64,000 bases of DNA from the NCBI GenBank assembly GCA_900074745.1, contig LT598469.1, forward strand, positions 620,001-684,000. Direction: 5' to 3'. A model generated the notes under the pieces. The model was not told the DNA's origin, did no database searches, and worked only from the letters and a program-made list of their open reading frames with translations. Below, in pieces: positions 30,236-39,904 of this stretch (its first letter is position 1; the number at the start of each line of letters is the position of its first letter). The DNA comes from Lachancea mirantina (taxonomy: Eukaryota > Ascomycota > Saccharomycetes > Saccharomycetales > Saccharomycetaceae). The translations under genes and the position numbers were made by a program.

Positions 30236-31228
30236 CTAAAGTATTTCATTAAAGAGAGGTATGCTCTCTGCCGCGCCACTACGCTGAATGCCAATGGCGC
30301 TTGCCTTAACGGCAAATGCGACAGCGTCTCGCATCGACTCTCCCGAGCAAAGCTGTGTAACTACTGCACCCAAAAAGGTATCACCGGCTCCGGTCGTGTC
30401 AACCACCTTGGCAACTTTCGCTGCTTCCAAATGGCTGGCCTCTTTGTCCTTTTTCGTCTTAAAAACTACACCAAGCTCACCCAAAGTTATTATAACACCG
30501 CTGTCGTCTCCATTGGTGAGCAAGTCTCCAGTTAAAGCATTTGCTATCGATTTGTATCCCATAATGGCATTTTTGGAGGCTTTCAGGGCCATATGTTCTG
30601 CGTCTCGCACACTGTAAACGGAACTAACAATTTGAAGCGCTTCAATTTCGTTCACCACCAGCACATCAACCAATTCCCATATTTGCTTATCAGTCTCCTT
30701 GAAAGGTGAAGGGTTGTACACAATTTTATGACCAGGTCTGTGTGCGTTGAGCCACTGGATAGTCGGAATTGTCCCAGGAATCTCGTTCTGGAAAATAACG
30801 TAATCCAAGCTGGGCAGATTATCTGAAGGAAACAACTTCTCGAGAGTTTCTGGTACATAATCCGTACATCCGTTGGCCCCTGCTGCTATCAAAATCCTAT
30901 TTTGACCACTGTTTTCTTCCACCAAAATTGTTGCAACTCCAGTCTTGACCTCCGTCAATGTTCTAATTTTCTCGACGCAGACACCATTTTCTTGTAAACA
31001 CTGCAAAATTTCCTCTCCGAAGGCATCTTTGCCCACGCTTCCAATCATTTCGACCTTGATATTCGACGTCGGTGATCTCAATTTTGCTAATGCCACTGCC
31101 TGGTTCAAACCTTTCCCTCCGATATGTGTTTCAAACCTATCGGCAGCGAACGTTTCGCCGGCGTTGGGAACACGTTTCGTGAACGTTACTAAATCATAAT
31201 TGAGTGATCCAAATACGGTTACCAACAT
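30236..31228 (-). CDS. RBK1: ribokinase
   Basis: A 330-residue PfkB-family sugar kinase that phosphorylates D-ribose to ribose 5-phosphate. The N-terminal GGKGLNQA motif is at residues 37-44 and the C-terminal signature DTTGAGDTF at 277-285, with the catalytic base Asp at 283. Length matches S. cerevisiae Rbk1 (333 aa). It is convergent with UBP12 and divergent from RRP43 across a long gap. In S. cerevisiae the RBK1 neighbours are RRP43 and PHO87, which matches. Confidence 0.95.
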   Translation of the reverse strand: MLVTVFGSLNYDLVTFTKRVPNAGETFAADRFETHIGGKGLNQAVALAKLRSPTSNIKVEMIGSVGKDAFGEEILQCLQENGVCVEKIRTLTEVKTGVATILVEENSGQNRILIAAGANGCTDYVPETLEKLFPSDNLPSLDYVIFQNEIPGTIPTIQWLNAHRPGHKIVYNPSPFKETDKQIWELVDVLVVNEIEALQIVSSVYSVRDAEHMALKASKNAIMGYKSIANALTGDLLTNGDDSGVIITLGELGVVFKTKKDKEASHLEAAKVAKVVDTTGAGDTFLGAVVTQLCSGESMRDAVAFAVKASAIGIQRSGAAESIPLFNEIL

Positions 31229-32835
31229 ATATTCTATGGTGTTCTTATACCGTCTACGTGACTTGGGACTTGACGACTCTTGTTAGTTCAAGAGATGGTC
31301 TTATCTACATCTGACTGTCGTTGCTGATGTTCATGTCATTGTGTACGATATATTTCACTATCTATAAGGTTTAATGGCGCCAAACAATACTTACAGAAAT
31401 CAGGATTCGTCTGAACGCTAAAATGCTTCAATTGACCTTTATGCTACTTTTATTGATTAGCGGACTCTCTGTTCGTTCCTATGAGTTACAAAAATTCACA
31501 AACACCACACGAGAGATTTTATTGAGGATGGTAAGGACCAGCAGTTAATAGTCTTCCTACTTGGTCACTTGCTTAGCTTCCTCAATTGTGAATATCAGAT
31601 ATTATGTATTTATATCTCTGTGATTATTTTGAGAATATGGCGTCTCAAAAAGTGGTCATATCACCATCTTCTGGACAATTCTTGTAATATCGTTTTCGTC
31701 GATCTGTTATTACTCTGCAACGAAAAAATACAATTTTAATTCAGGACGTCTAACATACCACTGATGGTCGTCCAGTAGTAATGTGATCATCTTAAGGTCA
31801 CTACTGGGAGTATTTGGACTCTCACGGCTTTCTTTTGAGTCGGATTAGAGTTTCCCGTTAGATCATCTGATACAATTCTGTCATTTCAATCACGTGATAT
31901 CAAAAGTTTTACTAGCATTCCCAACACAGGTAGAGAGTTTTTATACAACAATTCTGTCGCCGAGTATCGTCTTTGTTTATACATTTATCATTATACTGTA
32001 TTTCTCCCTCGCCCGTTGCTTTCTGAAATAAGCGCTAAAAACTTTTTCCTTACGGTATCCTTCCTACCAGTGGTAATTTTGGCAATTTTGCGATTCCATG
32101 ACACTAATCACTTTGATCTACGCCTTCCATGGAAGCCGAATCCGTCTGTTCAAGCCTTTGTAATATTGTCATTATGGTCACGTAATAATTCAACTTGACC
32201 GTATTACCTATCGCATGCTCCTCTCCAAGGATTTCAGGCCAAGTGGATGTGAAGCCTTCGTGACCGGGCATTAAGAGGGGGAAGATCTCGACATTTTTTG
32301 CTTAAAGCGGGAGAGTTTTCCACGGTCATGTAATGCATCTTCCATAGTAATTTTGATTTTTTTATATGTTTTTTAAGAATTGTATGAATTTTCGCAACTT
32401 GGGAAAATAAAAACATTCGGCAATTTCATTTGAATAGTAGCCTCAATACACGTCTCTCTTAAACCACGATTAATTCCCTCTCGCAAGGATGCCTAGGTAA
32501 TCATCCTTAAAGCGCTAAAGCTCTTGGAAAGACAATTGCCATCTCTAGGACTTTCTTGTGGATTACAGATGAGCTAAAATGTGAGAAAAAACCTGGGTTT
32601 TTGATGTGTAAAGTTTCTGCTATTCAATGGTTTCTCCAGATTTGTTGCAGATCCAGTCCTTACTGCTGGTATGCCCTGTTTCCGCTTTAAGCTTGGGTGT
32701 ACGTGTATGAGTACTAACTTGACAAGTGAAAAATTACTTGAATCTCTTCACAACCTTCGAAATTTTGATGTAACAAATAAATCGCATTGTAGGATTTCCA
32801 TACTGGTACTCAACCGTCTAAGGGAGTTTTAGACG
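31229..32835. other. 1.6-kb gene-poor gap between RBK1 and RRP43
   Basis: Both flanking genes point away from this gap, so it holds two promoters but is far longer than needed. It contains a 41-codon ATG ORF with a signal-peptide-like start (31423-31548), an ATCACGTGAT palindrome near 31890, and a 7-bp hairpin AAGGATG/CATCCTT around 32484-32508. I found no tRNA, no snoRNA boxes and no gene with a known product. Confidence 0.5.
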
Positions 32836-33981
32836 ATGTCAGAACCGTTAGAAGTACGTCCTGTGAGTTTCCCTGCCGAAATTTTGGCCCGAATCGCTCC
32901 AGATTTGTCCATTCAAAGACACTTGTGGTTGGGTCTCAGACCATGTCTGCGATCTTTTACAGAATTTAGGGACGTCAGCATTAGCGAGGGCGGTATCTCT
33001 AGACCGCTTAGATCTGTCACAGGCGCCACTGAAAACGATATTCTGGGTTCAAATGTGCTGAAATCTGGAAGTACAATTGTGATTACATCTATCACAGGCG
33101 GTATGGTAGAGGAAACTCAACCAGCCACTGGATTCGATGAAGGAGAACAAGAGCTCAGACAGATGTCCTTGGCATCGGACCGATTGGCGAAATATGGTGC
33201 CGTTTATCCAGTTGTCGAAGTCGAACGTGGACGTTTAGGTGCTCCTACCGATGAGGAGATGATTCTCTCCCAGAGAATACATGATAACATCATTTCATCG
33301 GGAATTATACCGAAGGAATCGTTAAAAGTACCGGTGGGTGTACGCTCGCGTAATGAAGACGGAACTTCCGAAATTTTCTATTCAGGCGACGAGACTGGAG
33401 GCGCAGACACCCGCAATTTTAACTTGAAAAGACAGTGGTCATTTGTCTTGTACGCTAAAATTCAAGTCTTCAGTCGTGATGGTCCTCTTTTCGAAATGTG
33501 TTGGAATTCGCTCATGTACGCTCTACAGAGAACGCTGCTTCCTTGCGCCTTTGTCGATGAACGTACAACGGACCTCAAAATACCCGTTAGAGTAAGAGGC
33601 CGAAGTGCAACCATTCGCGAGACGTACGACATCCAATGCGACCCTACAGAATTCAAGCCTCTGAAACTGAATCTGGGCAACATCTCATATGGCTCAAATT
33701 TTGGTGTAATTGATCTAGATCCGGAGGCCCAGGTGCGTCAGACAGACAACGAAATGGAAGTTGACAGCCCCACCTCCGTTTTAATTGCAGATTTACAGGG
33801 CGAAGCAGAAGAAACTTCCATCAAGTCCACTCTCTCCATTCTCACAGATGGAAATGGGAAACTCAAGCATTTGAGTTTTGTAGGTGGAGGCGCGAAGATT
33901 GATACAGATGCTATCAGGAAATCGCTTTCACTTTCTCGGGAAAGAGCTTTAGACTTGAAATCTAGAAAAGAAGCTACATGA
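32836..33981 (+). CDS. RRP43: exosome RNase PH-like subunit Rrp43
   Basis: A 381-residue RNase PH-fold subunit of the nine-protein exosome ring, close to the 394 residues in S. cerevisiae. The N-terminal FPAEILARIAPDLSIQRH and the RSFTEFRDVSISEGG segment are typical of Rrp43. The ring subunits lack the catalytic residues of bacterial RNase PH and serve as the channel for RNA processed by Rrp44 and Rrp6. Essential in yeast. It is convergent with ELO2 (117 bp between stops), as YCR035C and YCR034W are. Confidence 0.93.
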   Translation: MSEPLEVRPVSFPAEILARIAPDLSIQRHLWLGLRPCLRSFTEFRDVSISEGGISRPLRSVTGATENDILGSNVLKSGSTIVITSITGGMVEETQPATGFDEGEQELRQMSLASDRLAKYGAVYPVVEVERGRLGAPTDEEMILSQRIHDNIISSGIIPKESLKVPVGVRSRNEDGTSEIFYSGDETGGADTRNFNLKRQWSFVLYAKIQVFSRDGPLFEMCWNSLMYALQRTLLPCAFVDERTTDLKIPVRVRGRSATIRETYDIQCDPTEFKPLKLNLGNISYGSNFGVIDLDPEAQVRQTDNEMEVDSPTSVLIADLQGEAEETSIKSTLSILTDGNGKLKHLSFVGGGAKIDTDAIRKSLSLSRERALDLKSRKEAT

Positions 33982-34098
33982 TAGAGTTACACAAGGTTTC
34001 CCAGCTTTCAAGGTGGAGAAAGTTTGGATAAAAGCAAATTTTAAAGATTTCTCACACTCTGTTTGGTGTGAATTGTAAAGCCTTTTTGTCGTAGCAAC

Positions 34099-35139
34099 TT
34101 AGCGCTTGCCAGAAATACGCGCTGGCGAAGGCGATGGAGTAGAAGCCTTCTTCAAATCAACGTTAACATATTCGTTGACCTTTGCAGCGACACCACCACG
34201 GGCGCGCTTCACGAGTCTGGATTTCTTGGTGCCTCTGCGTTTGTACACTTCAATGTAGAATGCAATGAACAAAAATAAATAGGAAGAAATGATGGCACAA
34301 CCGGAGAAAGTAGCAGGTGTAGAACCAACACATCCACCGCAGTGTGGTAATGCTGGGAGAAACTCATCTGCGACTTTTTGATACACGGCAAAATAAATGA
34401 ACCCGATGTCCAAGACAAATTGCAGAATTTGGAAACGTGTTACCCATTCTTTCCACCAGACTCTGATACCTCTGGCAGCCAGAAAATAGTACCAGTACAT
34501 GACGACATGCACTCCTAAATTGAGAGAAATGACGACCCACGAAATCGAGGTTTTACCAATCAATTGAGTGTAACACAAGAGAGCAGTGGCACCATGGTGA
34601 TAGGTGTGCAAAAACGTCAATTTCTTGTGCTTCAAAACTAAGAAAATCGTGTCGATGAATTCGATGTATTTCGTGATGTAATTGAAGTAGTAAAGCGTCA
34701 CCAAAGGCTGAGTCCATGCGCCAGCGTTGCAAATGGCATAAAAGAGACCATATTTATTGATCATTGGGATCAATTGTTCAACCATCAAAATCACTAAAGA
34801 CAAAGAAAGCAGGGTTAGGAACAAGTTGTGGAATTGGAACAGGAAATCCAACTTGAACGGTTTAGTGTTTTTCAATAAAGCCCTTCCACCAAAAATAATG
34901 ATATAATACGCAGAAATGACGCCCAAAACTTGAGGAAGTTCGCTCAAAGGTAGTTCACCCTCTTTAAACTCAAATTGACTGGGTATGAACTTGCCTTGCG
35001 AAACTTTGGTCACCGCGAAGTCGAAGTTTTCCCATAACGAAATATTGAAAAATGGCCTCTCCACTGTTGGATAAAACTCCGCTAGCCAAGGGTATTTGTT
35101 CAACAACGTAACAGTATATGGTTGAATGGCTGACAGCAT
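34099..35139 (-). CDS. ELO2: fatty acid elongase (Elo2/Fen1 type)
   Basis: A 346-residue ELO-family membrane enzyme (S. cerevisiae Elo2 347 aa). The catalytic HxxHH box reads HTYHH at residues 178-182. About seven hydrophobic segments are visible, and the C-terminus is basic (KRRGTKKSRLVKRARGG), fitting ER retention. It condenses malonyl-CoA with long-chain acyl-CoA in the ER, making C20-C24 fatty acids for ceramide. The paralogue Elo3 is not excluded by motif alone, but neighbours (RRP43 and SNT1) are those of ELO2/FEN1 (YCR034W). Confidence 0.93.
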   Translation of the reverse strand: MLSAIQPYTVTLLNKYPWLAEFYPTVERPFFNISLWENFDFAVTKVSQGKFIPSQFEFKEGELPLSELPQVLGVISAYYIIIFGGRALLKNTKPFKLDFLFQFHNLFLTLLSLSLVILMVEQLIPMINKYGLFYAICNAGAWTQPLVTLYYFNYITKYIEFIDTIFLVLKHKKLTFLHTYHHGATALLCYTQLIGKTSISWVVISLNLGVHVVMYWYYFLAARGIRVWWKEWVTRFQILQFVLDIGFIYFAVYQKVADEFLPALPHCGGCVGSTPATFSGCAIISSYLFLFIAFYIEVYKRRGTKKSRLVKRARGGVAAKVNEYVNVDLKKASTPSPSPARISGKR

Positions 35140-35375
35140 TTTGACCAGAACCGCAAACCGCTTTTATCTGGGTTAATCAGAAAGTAGTTGGTTAAGAGAC
35201 GCCATGTAAACAAAAATTTGACGGTTTTCTTGCTTACCTGATGGAACTATCGATATAGCTATGTACGAATATACTCAATTGTTACTCAATTATGTGCCAA
35301 ACCGTTAGAAAGTGGAGATCATTACAGTGATTATATTACAACTAGCTAACTGGGCGAGTATTTAAAGCTTGTGTT

Positions 35376-38300
35376 TTACTTGTGAGATTCAGTTGGATTT
35401 GTGCTTTGACGGGGCCTCCGTCGGTTGAGACTCGTGGGGATGCTCTGGTGCAGGTTGAGAAAAAAAGTGGTAAGTGCTTCTGGAGCGGAAGCAACAGCAG
35501 CCAGCGCGGCGAGTGGGTTGTTTGCAAAATTGAACCCTATCATTTTTTGGTTTAGAGGATTGTGAGTGCTGGCAGTGGTGATGCCAGTTGTCGTCGAATT
35601 TTCATGAAGAACAGGCGTGCGCAAGACACGGGCGTCAGCCGGACCAGCGGTACCTGCGGCGCCAGCGGTGTCAGCGTTGCCAGCAGTACGATGATGGATA
35701 TGAGGTGGGTTATTAGGCGCTTCTGGAGTAGTGGTATTCAAAATGGACGACAAAGGGTTGAGCTTTTTATGCGGACCATTATTAGTCGACGGAGACGGGG
35801 TGGCTGACGTTGGGAAGCTCGTGGGTTGTAGCTCCTGCACAATCACATTAGCAGCCTGAGTATCAGGTTGTGGATACAGGGCAGGCTGTGGCTCATGTAC
35901 TTGGTCGTCGGCGTTCAAAAGACTCTTGATGGATGACCTCCGACTAGACGGCGCTGCCTGCGACGACGTCCCCGGCGAGCATGATCCACTCGAAGGATGT
36001 TGTGCCGTAACGACGTTTAATGGAAAGTGAACCGCTGGTGGATGTTGTGCGTCTGGCGCCCTCGAGCTTAAAATCGTGGTCAATGCAGGCTGAGAATCTT
36101 TACTTTGGTTCATGAGTTCGTTGATATCGGGTCCCGCACGAAAGGTGATGGTCGGCAAACGTGGCGGGGGTAGTCCCTGCGGTGTTGATTGCTGAGAAAA
36201 TGTTTCGCCTCGTAGGCAGACCGAAGTATGAGTTGGGGTTGAAATCGAAGTTGAGTCGCTTTCGGCAAAAAAGCTAACGTAAGGTTTCTGTTGCGCTGGC
36301 ACATTTTCAGCCATAGACGTGGTCTGCTGGTTTACGAAATCTTGCTGGCAAGGAGGCCGGTTCACATTAACTTCCTCGACAATGTTCTGCCATCCCATCT
36401 GAATTGCATTCCGTTGGTAGTAATTTCTCACCATTGTCGTGGATTTGGTGCCTATCTTCTTCGATATAAGCGCCCATTGAGTACCAAATTCTTTCAAGAG
36501 CTCTGGAAAAACACTAGTTTCTTTGACGCTCCAATAACTTGACTTTTGATGGCTCTCTGATGGTTTCAGTTTCTTTTTAGCATGTTTCTCACGGTCTGAA
36601 AGTGCGGTTGAGCTGCCACCCATTGAAGAATCCCTAGAGACATTTCGATCCCTTTCTTCAACGAATACACCAGCAGGTGCGATCGGTTGCAGATTTGGAA
36701 TGTCATTCGTGACTTCTTCTATTTCTTGAAGTTTTCTTTTCTTGAATTCGGTATCAATTATTTCGAGTGGCTCTTGCGCCGCCCCAGAAATCCGCTCGTC
36801 TTCCTGTTGCAGATCCCGCCGACCCGCGTCTAGACCCGTAGCAGCAGATGAATCCGCGAGAATCAAGGGTTCCTGCTTCACGGCCTCCTCGACCACCTCG
36901 GGCTCTTGATCAGCTGTCTTGAAAGGTGGACGACCTTCGTCCTCGGTCTCATCCAAGGTTCTTTCGGCATCCTCTAAAGAAAGTTCGGTACTTTCCCTGG
37001 TGCCCCTCTCGACGATATTAGAATCGGTTTCTCCTTGTCTATCCTTCCCCTTCTCTCTATCTTTGCGCCGGCGTCCCATACTGAGTTTCCGCTTCTTCTT
37101 CTTTTCAAGTATGAGTTGTTTATAATCTGTGGCCTTCTTCGTTTTGTAGTAATGCAAAACGCACTCTTGCGGAGTCCTTAAACCACCCATGTGCTGCGAG
37201 ATTTTCCCAAATTTCTTGGGATGCGATAAAAAGCCCTCTATGAATAAGGCGTGCTCGACGTCACTAAAAGTGTCGATACCATCTGTAGATACCCTTTTAG
37301 CCCAAGAGGCTTTGTCCGTAACGAGGTTATTGACATCTTGAAACTTATAAGAAAACCGGTCATAGGGATTTAAATGCATATCGGGTATCTTTGCAGCAAG
37401 TTGGTGATGCCTATAATCAGGATCGATTTGCAATAAAACATTTTCAATTTCAGCGTCATCGACAAAATCTCCTCTGTTCCTTCTTCTGCTACCAGCGCGT
37501 TGCTGCTCTGCCTGTTGGTGAGACTGTGGTTCTTGCTGCTGGTTCTGCTGATTCGGCTGTGGTGAAGGTTGATTCTCGATATTTTCAGTTTCTGACTGAC
37601 GCGCAGCCTCCTGTAATCGCTGCTGCTCTTCCTGCTCCTTCCTCTTGACTTCAGCACTTACAAAATCCATCTTTTCACACTTGAGTTTCCACTCTTTTTT
37701 CAAATGTATAACTTCTTGCCTCATCTTTAATTTCCGAATGTATACGGCGCGCTTTTCCTGCGAGAGTGCTTTTGTTAAGATGGACCTTGTAGCTTGATTG
37801 TGAAGCACAAAATTTGGCGCCACGAATGGGTAATCTTGTAAAGATTTGATCGGCACCGCCAATAGATATTTCTGATGTTTGATTCTGTTTGCACGACGCC
37901 GATTCTTCAATTCCCATAGCCTCATTTCAGTACAAGTCAAAGGAAAAATGCAGGACTCGATCTTAGAACAAGGTTCTTCGGGGCTGGCCTTGGCAGCTGC
38001 TGAAATACGTATTTCTGAGTCATCGGGATCTTCAAGCTTGGGTTTGAGAATTTCAGCGTTTGATTCTTTCGCGACAGGCATTCTATCCATCAGAGGTGCT
38101 GAGATCTTGGAGGAAACTAAGTTTTCTTGAGCTGTGTCGGGAGTCTCAGGTGATTCTTTCGTAGCGAGCACGCTGTCGGTCACGGGCGCGGGGGTTTTCG
38201 GGAGATCCGAGCTTTCTGGTATTTCTTTCGTAGCTTCGGGTTGTAGGGTCTCGCGTGGTGAATCCTCGCCGGTCGACTCAGGTTTCAACGCAGCTATTGT

Positions 38301-39146
38301 GTGACTCTTTGGACTAGGAATGGATGCACGGTGCGCGTTGGAGAGTTTGGCACCATTTGAGAAAACTGGAAGTTCTTCGCTGGCCGTGAAGGGTCCCTCG
38401 CGGTACCGAGTGTCTCGCGGAGTGCTGCTGGTCGAGTGCGTAGGGGAATGGGGCATGGGGGACCGTTGATGGCTTGAATGCGGATGGTCATGCTGATGAG
38501 GTTGCTGGTAAGGAGCAGGATCAGCTTGTTGGTGCAGTTGCTGGTAAGGAGCAGGACCAGGCTGCTGATCTCGCCAGTCGCGCCAATCTCGTCTCGCTCG
38601 CCTTCTACCGCCAAAACTGTCTCTGACGTTGTGATAATCCGACGCGTCGCGACCATCGCGACCTTCAACGGAGGTCGCCGAAGATGCCGTAGACGACTTT
38701 CGCTTCGTGAACACGTCGGAAAAAGCGACACCACCGTTGACATGCGACGATTGTGGGTTATATCGGCTGCTGCCCCATCGCATCCCCGAGATGTGTCCCT
38801 CAGAGCTGGTGCGTGGAACGGCCATAGACGCATGGCCGCCTGCCCATGTGTGTCCTGTCTCAGGATTATATCGACTCGTAGCGCGATATGGCGCCTGTGA
38901 CGGTTGTGCTGTGTGTGCAGGCGACTGCAGTGCAGGATGCGGTCCGCTGCCCGAAACCGGGTCATACCGCGACCGGCGAGCGCCTGGGACCCCGGTCCCG
39001 CCGGTCCTGGCATCGCTCACTGCCCCACTACCACGCCCTGCGCCTTGCACACCGGGTCCTGCCCGTCCGTACGCCTCATGTCGACCGCTGTTTCGGCCCT
39101 GGTAACTGTACGCTTTCTTTTCGCCTAATCTGTGCGATGAACCCAT
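35376..39146 (-). CDS. SNT1: Set3 complex scaffold Snt1 (SANT-domain protein)
   Basis: A 1256-residue protein (S. cerevisiae about 1226). Two SANT/Myb-like domains are visible. The first is near residues 620-680 (WAKRVSTDG, then HPKKFGKIS and CVLHYYKTKK). The second is near 868-920 (SSYWSVKET, then EFGTQWALISKK and VRNYYQRN). N- and C-terminal thirds are low-complexity with Gln/Pro/Ser runs. Snt1 is a structural subunit of the Set3 histone deacetylase complex with Hos2, the yeast counterpart of NCoR/SMRT. It is divergent from CDC6. The DNA is GC-rich at the 5' end relative to neighbours, which fits its Ala/Gly/Arg-rich N-terminus. Confidence 0.9.
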   Translation of the reverse strand: MGSSHRLGEKKAYSYQGRNSGRHEAYGRAGPGVQGAGRGSGAVSDARTGGTGVPGARRSRYDPVSGSGPHPALQSPAHTAQPSQAPYRATSRYNPETGHTWAGGHASMAVPRTSSEGHISGMRWGSSRYNPQSSHVNGGVAFSDVFTKRKSSTASSATSVEGRDGRDASDYHNVRDSFGGRRRARRDWRDWRDQQPGPAPYQQLHQQADPAPYQQPHQHDHPHSSHQRSPMPHSPTHSTSSTPRDTRYREGPFTASEELPVFSNGAKLSNAHRASIPSPKSHTIAALKPESTGEDSPRETLQPEATKEIPESSDLPKTPAPVTDSVLATKESPETPDTAQENLVSSKISAPLMDRMPVAKESNAEILKPKLEDPDDSEIRISAAAKASPEEPCSKIESCIFPLTCTEMRLWELKNRRRANRIKHQKYLLAVPIKSLQDYPFVAPNFVLHNQATRSILTKALSQEKRAVYIRKLKMRQEVIHLKKEWKLKCEKMDFVSAEVKRKEQEEQQRLQEAARQSETENIENQPSPQPNQQNQQQEPQSHQQAEQQRAGSRRRNRGDFVDDAEIENVLLQIDPDYRHHQLAAKIPDMHLNPYDRFSYKFQDVNNLVTDKASWAKRVSTDGIDTFSDVEHALFIEGFLSHPKKFGKISQHMGGLRTPQECVLHYYKTKKATDYKQLILEKKKKRKLSMGRRRKDREKGKDRQGETDSNIVERGTRESTELSLEDAERTLDETEDEGRPPFKTADQEPEVVEEAVKQEPLILADSSAATGLDAGRRDLQQEDERISGAAQEPLEIIDTEFKKRKLQEIEEVTNDIPNLQPIAPAGVFVEERDRNVSRDSSMGGSSTALSDREKHAKKKLKPSESHQKSSYWSVKETSVFPELLKEFGTQWALISKKIGTKSTTMVRNYYQRNAIQMGWQNIVEEVNVNRPPCQQDFVNQQTTSMAENVPAQQKPYVSFFAESDSTSISTPTHTSVCLRGETFSQQSTPQGLPPPRLPTITFRAGPDINELMNQSKDSQPALTTILSSRAPDAQHPPAVHFPLNVVTAQHPSSGSCSPGTSSQAAPSSRRSSIKSLLNADDQVHEPQPALYPQPDTQAANVIVQELQPTSFPTSATPSPSTNNGPHKKLNPLSSILNTTTPEAPNNPPHIHHRTAGNADTAGAAGTAGPADARVLRTPVLHENSTTTGITTASTHNPLNQKMIGFNFANNPLAALAAVASAPEALTTFFLNLHQSIPTSLNRRRPRQSTNPTESHK

Positions 39147-39904
39147 TTTTTGCGCGAAAAAGGGGACGCCCCAGGCGATATACCTCTAAACGTTCCAGAT
39201 CACGGCTCTTCGGCTCCAAAACAAAACTGTATGCCTGTGTTGGGTCTGGCCCTGGGTGACCGAGTTCTTAAAGAAAGTCTTGTTTCTCTATGAGTTCAAG
39301 TTTGAAAACTGAAAGTCCTTTCGTACAAGAAGACATCAAGAAAAATCGTTCACAATGACATATAAATATTCGTACGACGTGCCACTAAAATGCGTATAAA
39401 ATGATGTAACAATTGTTCGTGAAAGATGCTATCAACTTTTTCCACACCTGCTAACTTCCAGACAAGTCTGAAACCCGCAACGAGCCCCCCACAACGTAGG
39501 AAACTCTCCAGACATCGCCGCCTGTATCGCAACCAACGCTTTGACTTGTATTTGACTCCCCCGTCTTTCCCCCATTCTCTTCTTTACCACTGCAGGTCTA
39601 TCGCGTCCCGCTCGACGTTCGCGTTGAAGAGTGCTAGCCCACCGGATCAACCACTTTTCCTTAACAGGAAGTGTTAGTAGCTTTCCATTGCCCTTGTCGT
39701 CTTTGACAACAGTTGCAAGACGCGTCTTGTAACGTGAACAGTAAAAAACAAAAACGCGATGGCTGGTGAAAAAGACGCGTAAGCTCGAGTGAAAAAAGAC
39801 GCGTAAAATGCAGCGCGAATGCAGCGCAAGCCGATCAAGTATATATGTGCGATGCGCCTGGGCAGTTATACCTGAGGATAGTGTAGATCGGTAGAGGTAG
39901 AGGA
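39147..39904. promoter_or_regulatory. SNT1/CDC6 divergent promoter with three MCB elements
   Basis: ACGCGT, the MluI cell-cycle box bound by MBF (Mbp1-Swi6), occurs at 39720-39725, 39775-39780 and 39799-39804, with a near match ACGCGA at 39754-39759. All are 100-185 bp upstream of the CDC6 ATG. MBF drives late-G1 transcription, and CDC6 is a known target of cell-cycle control. A 201-codon minus-strand frame here overlaps CDC6 and is not a gene. Confidence 0.7.

Noticed and set aside
31880-32000. ATCACGTGAT as a possible centromere element I
   Set aside because: No long, nearly pure AT stretch and no TGTTT-TTCCGAA type element III follows; the syntenic S. cerevisiae regions are not centromeric.
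32016-32198. 60-codon frame with a hydrophobic start in the RBK1-RRP43 gap
   Set aside because: It opens with TTG rather than ATG and has no in-frame Met, so translation in yeast is unlikely.
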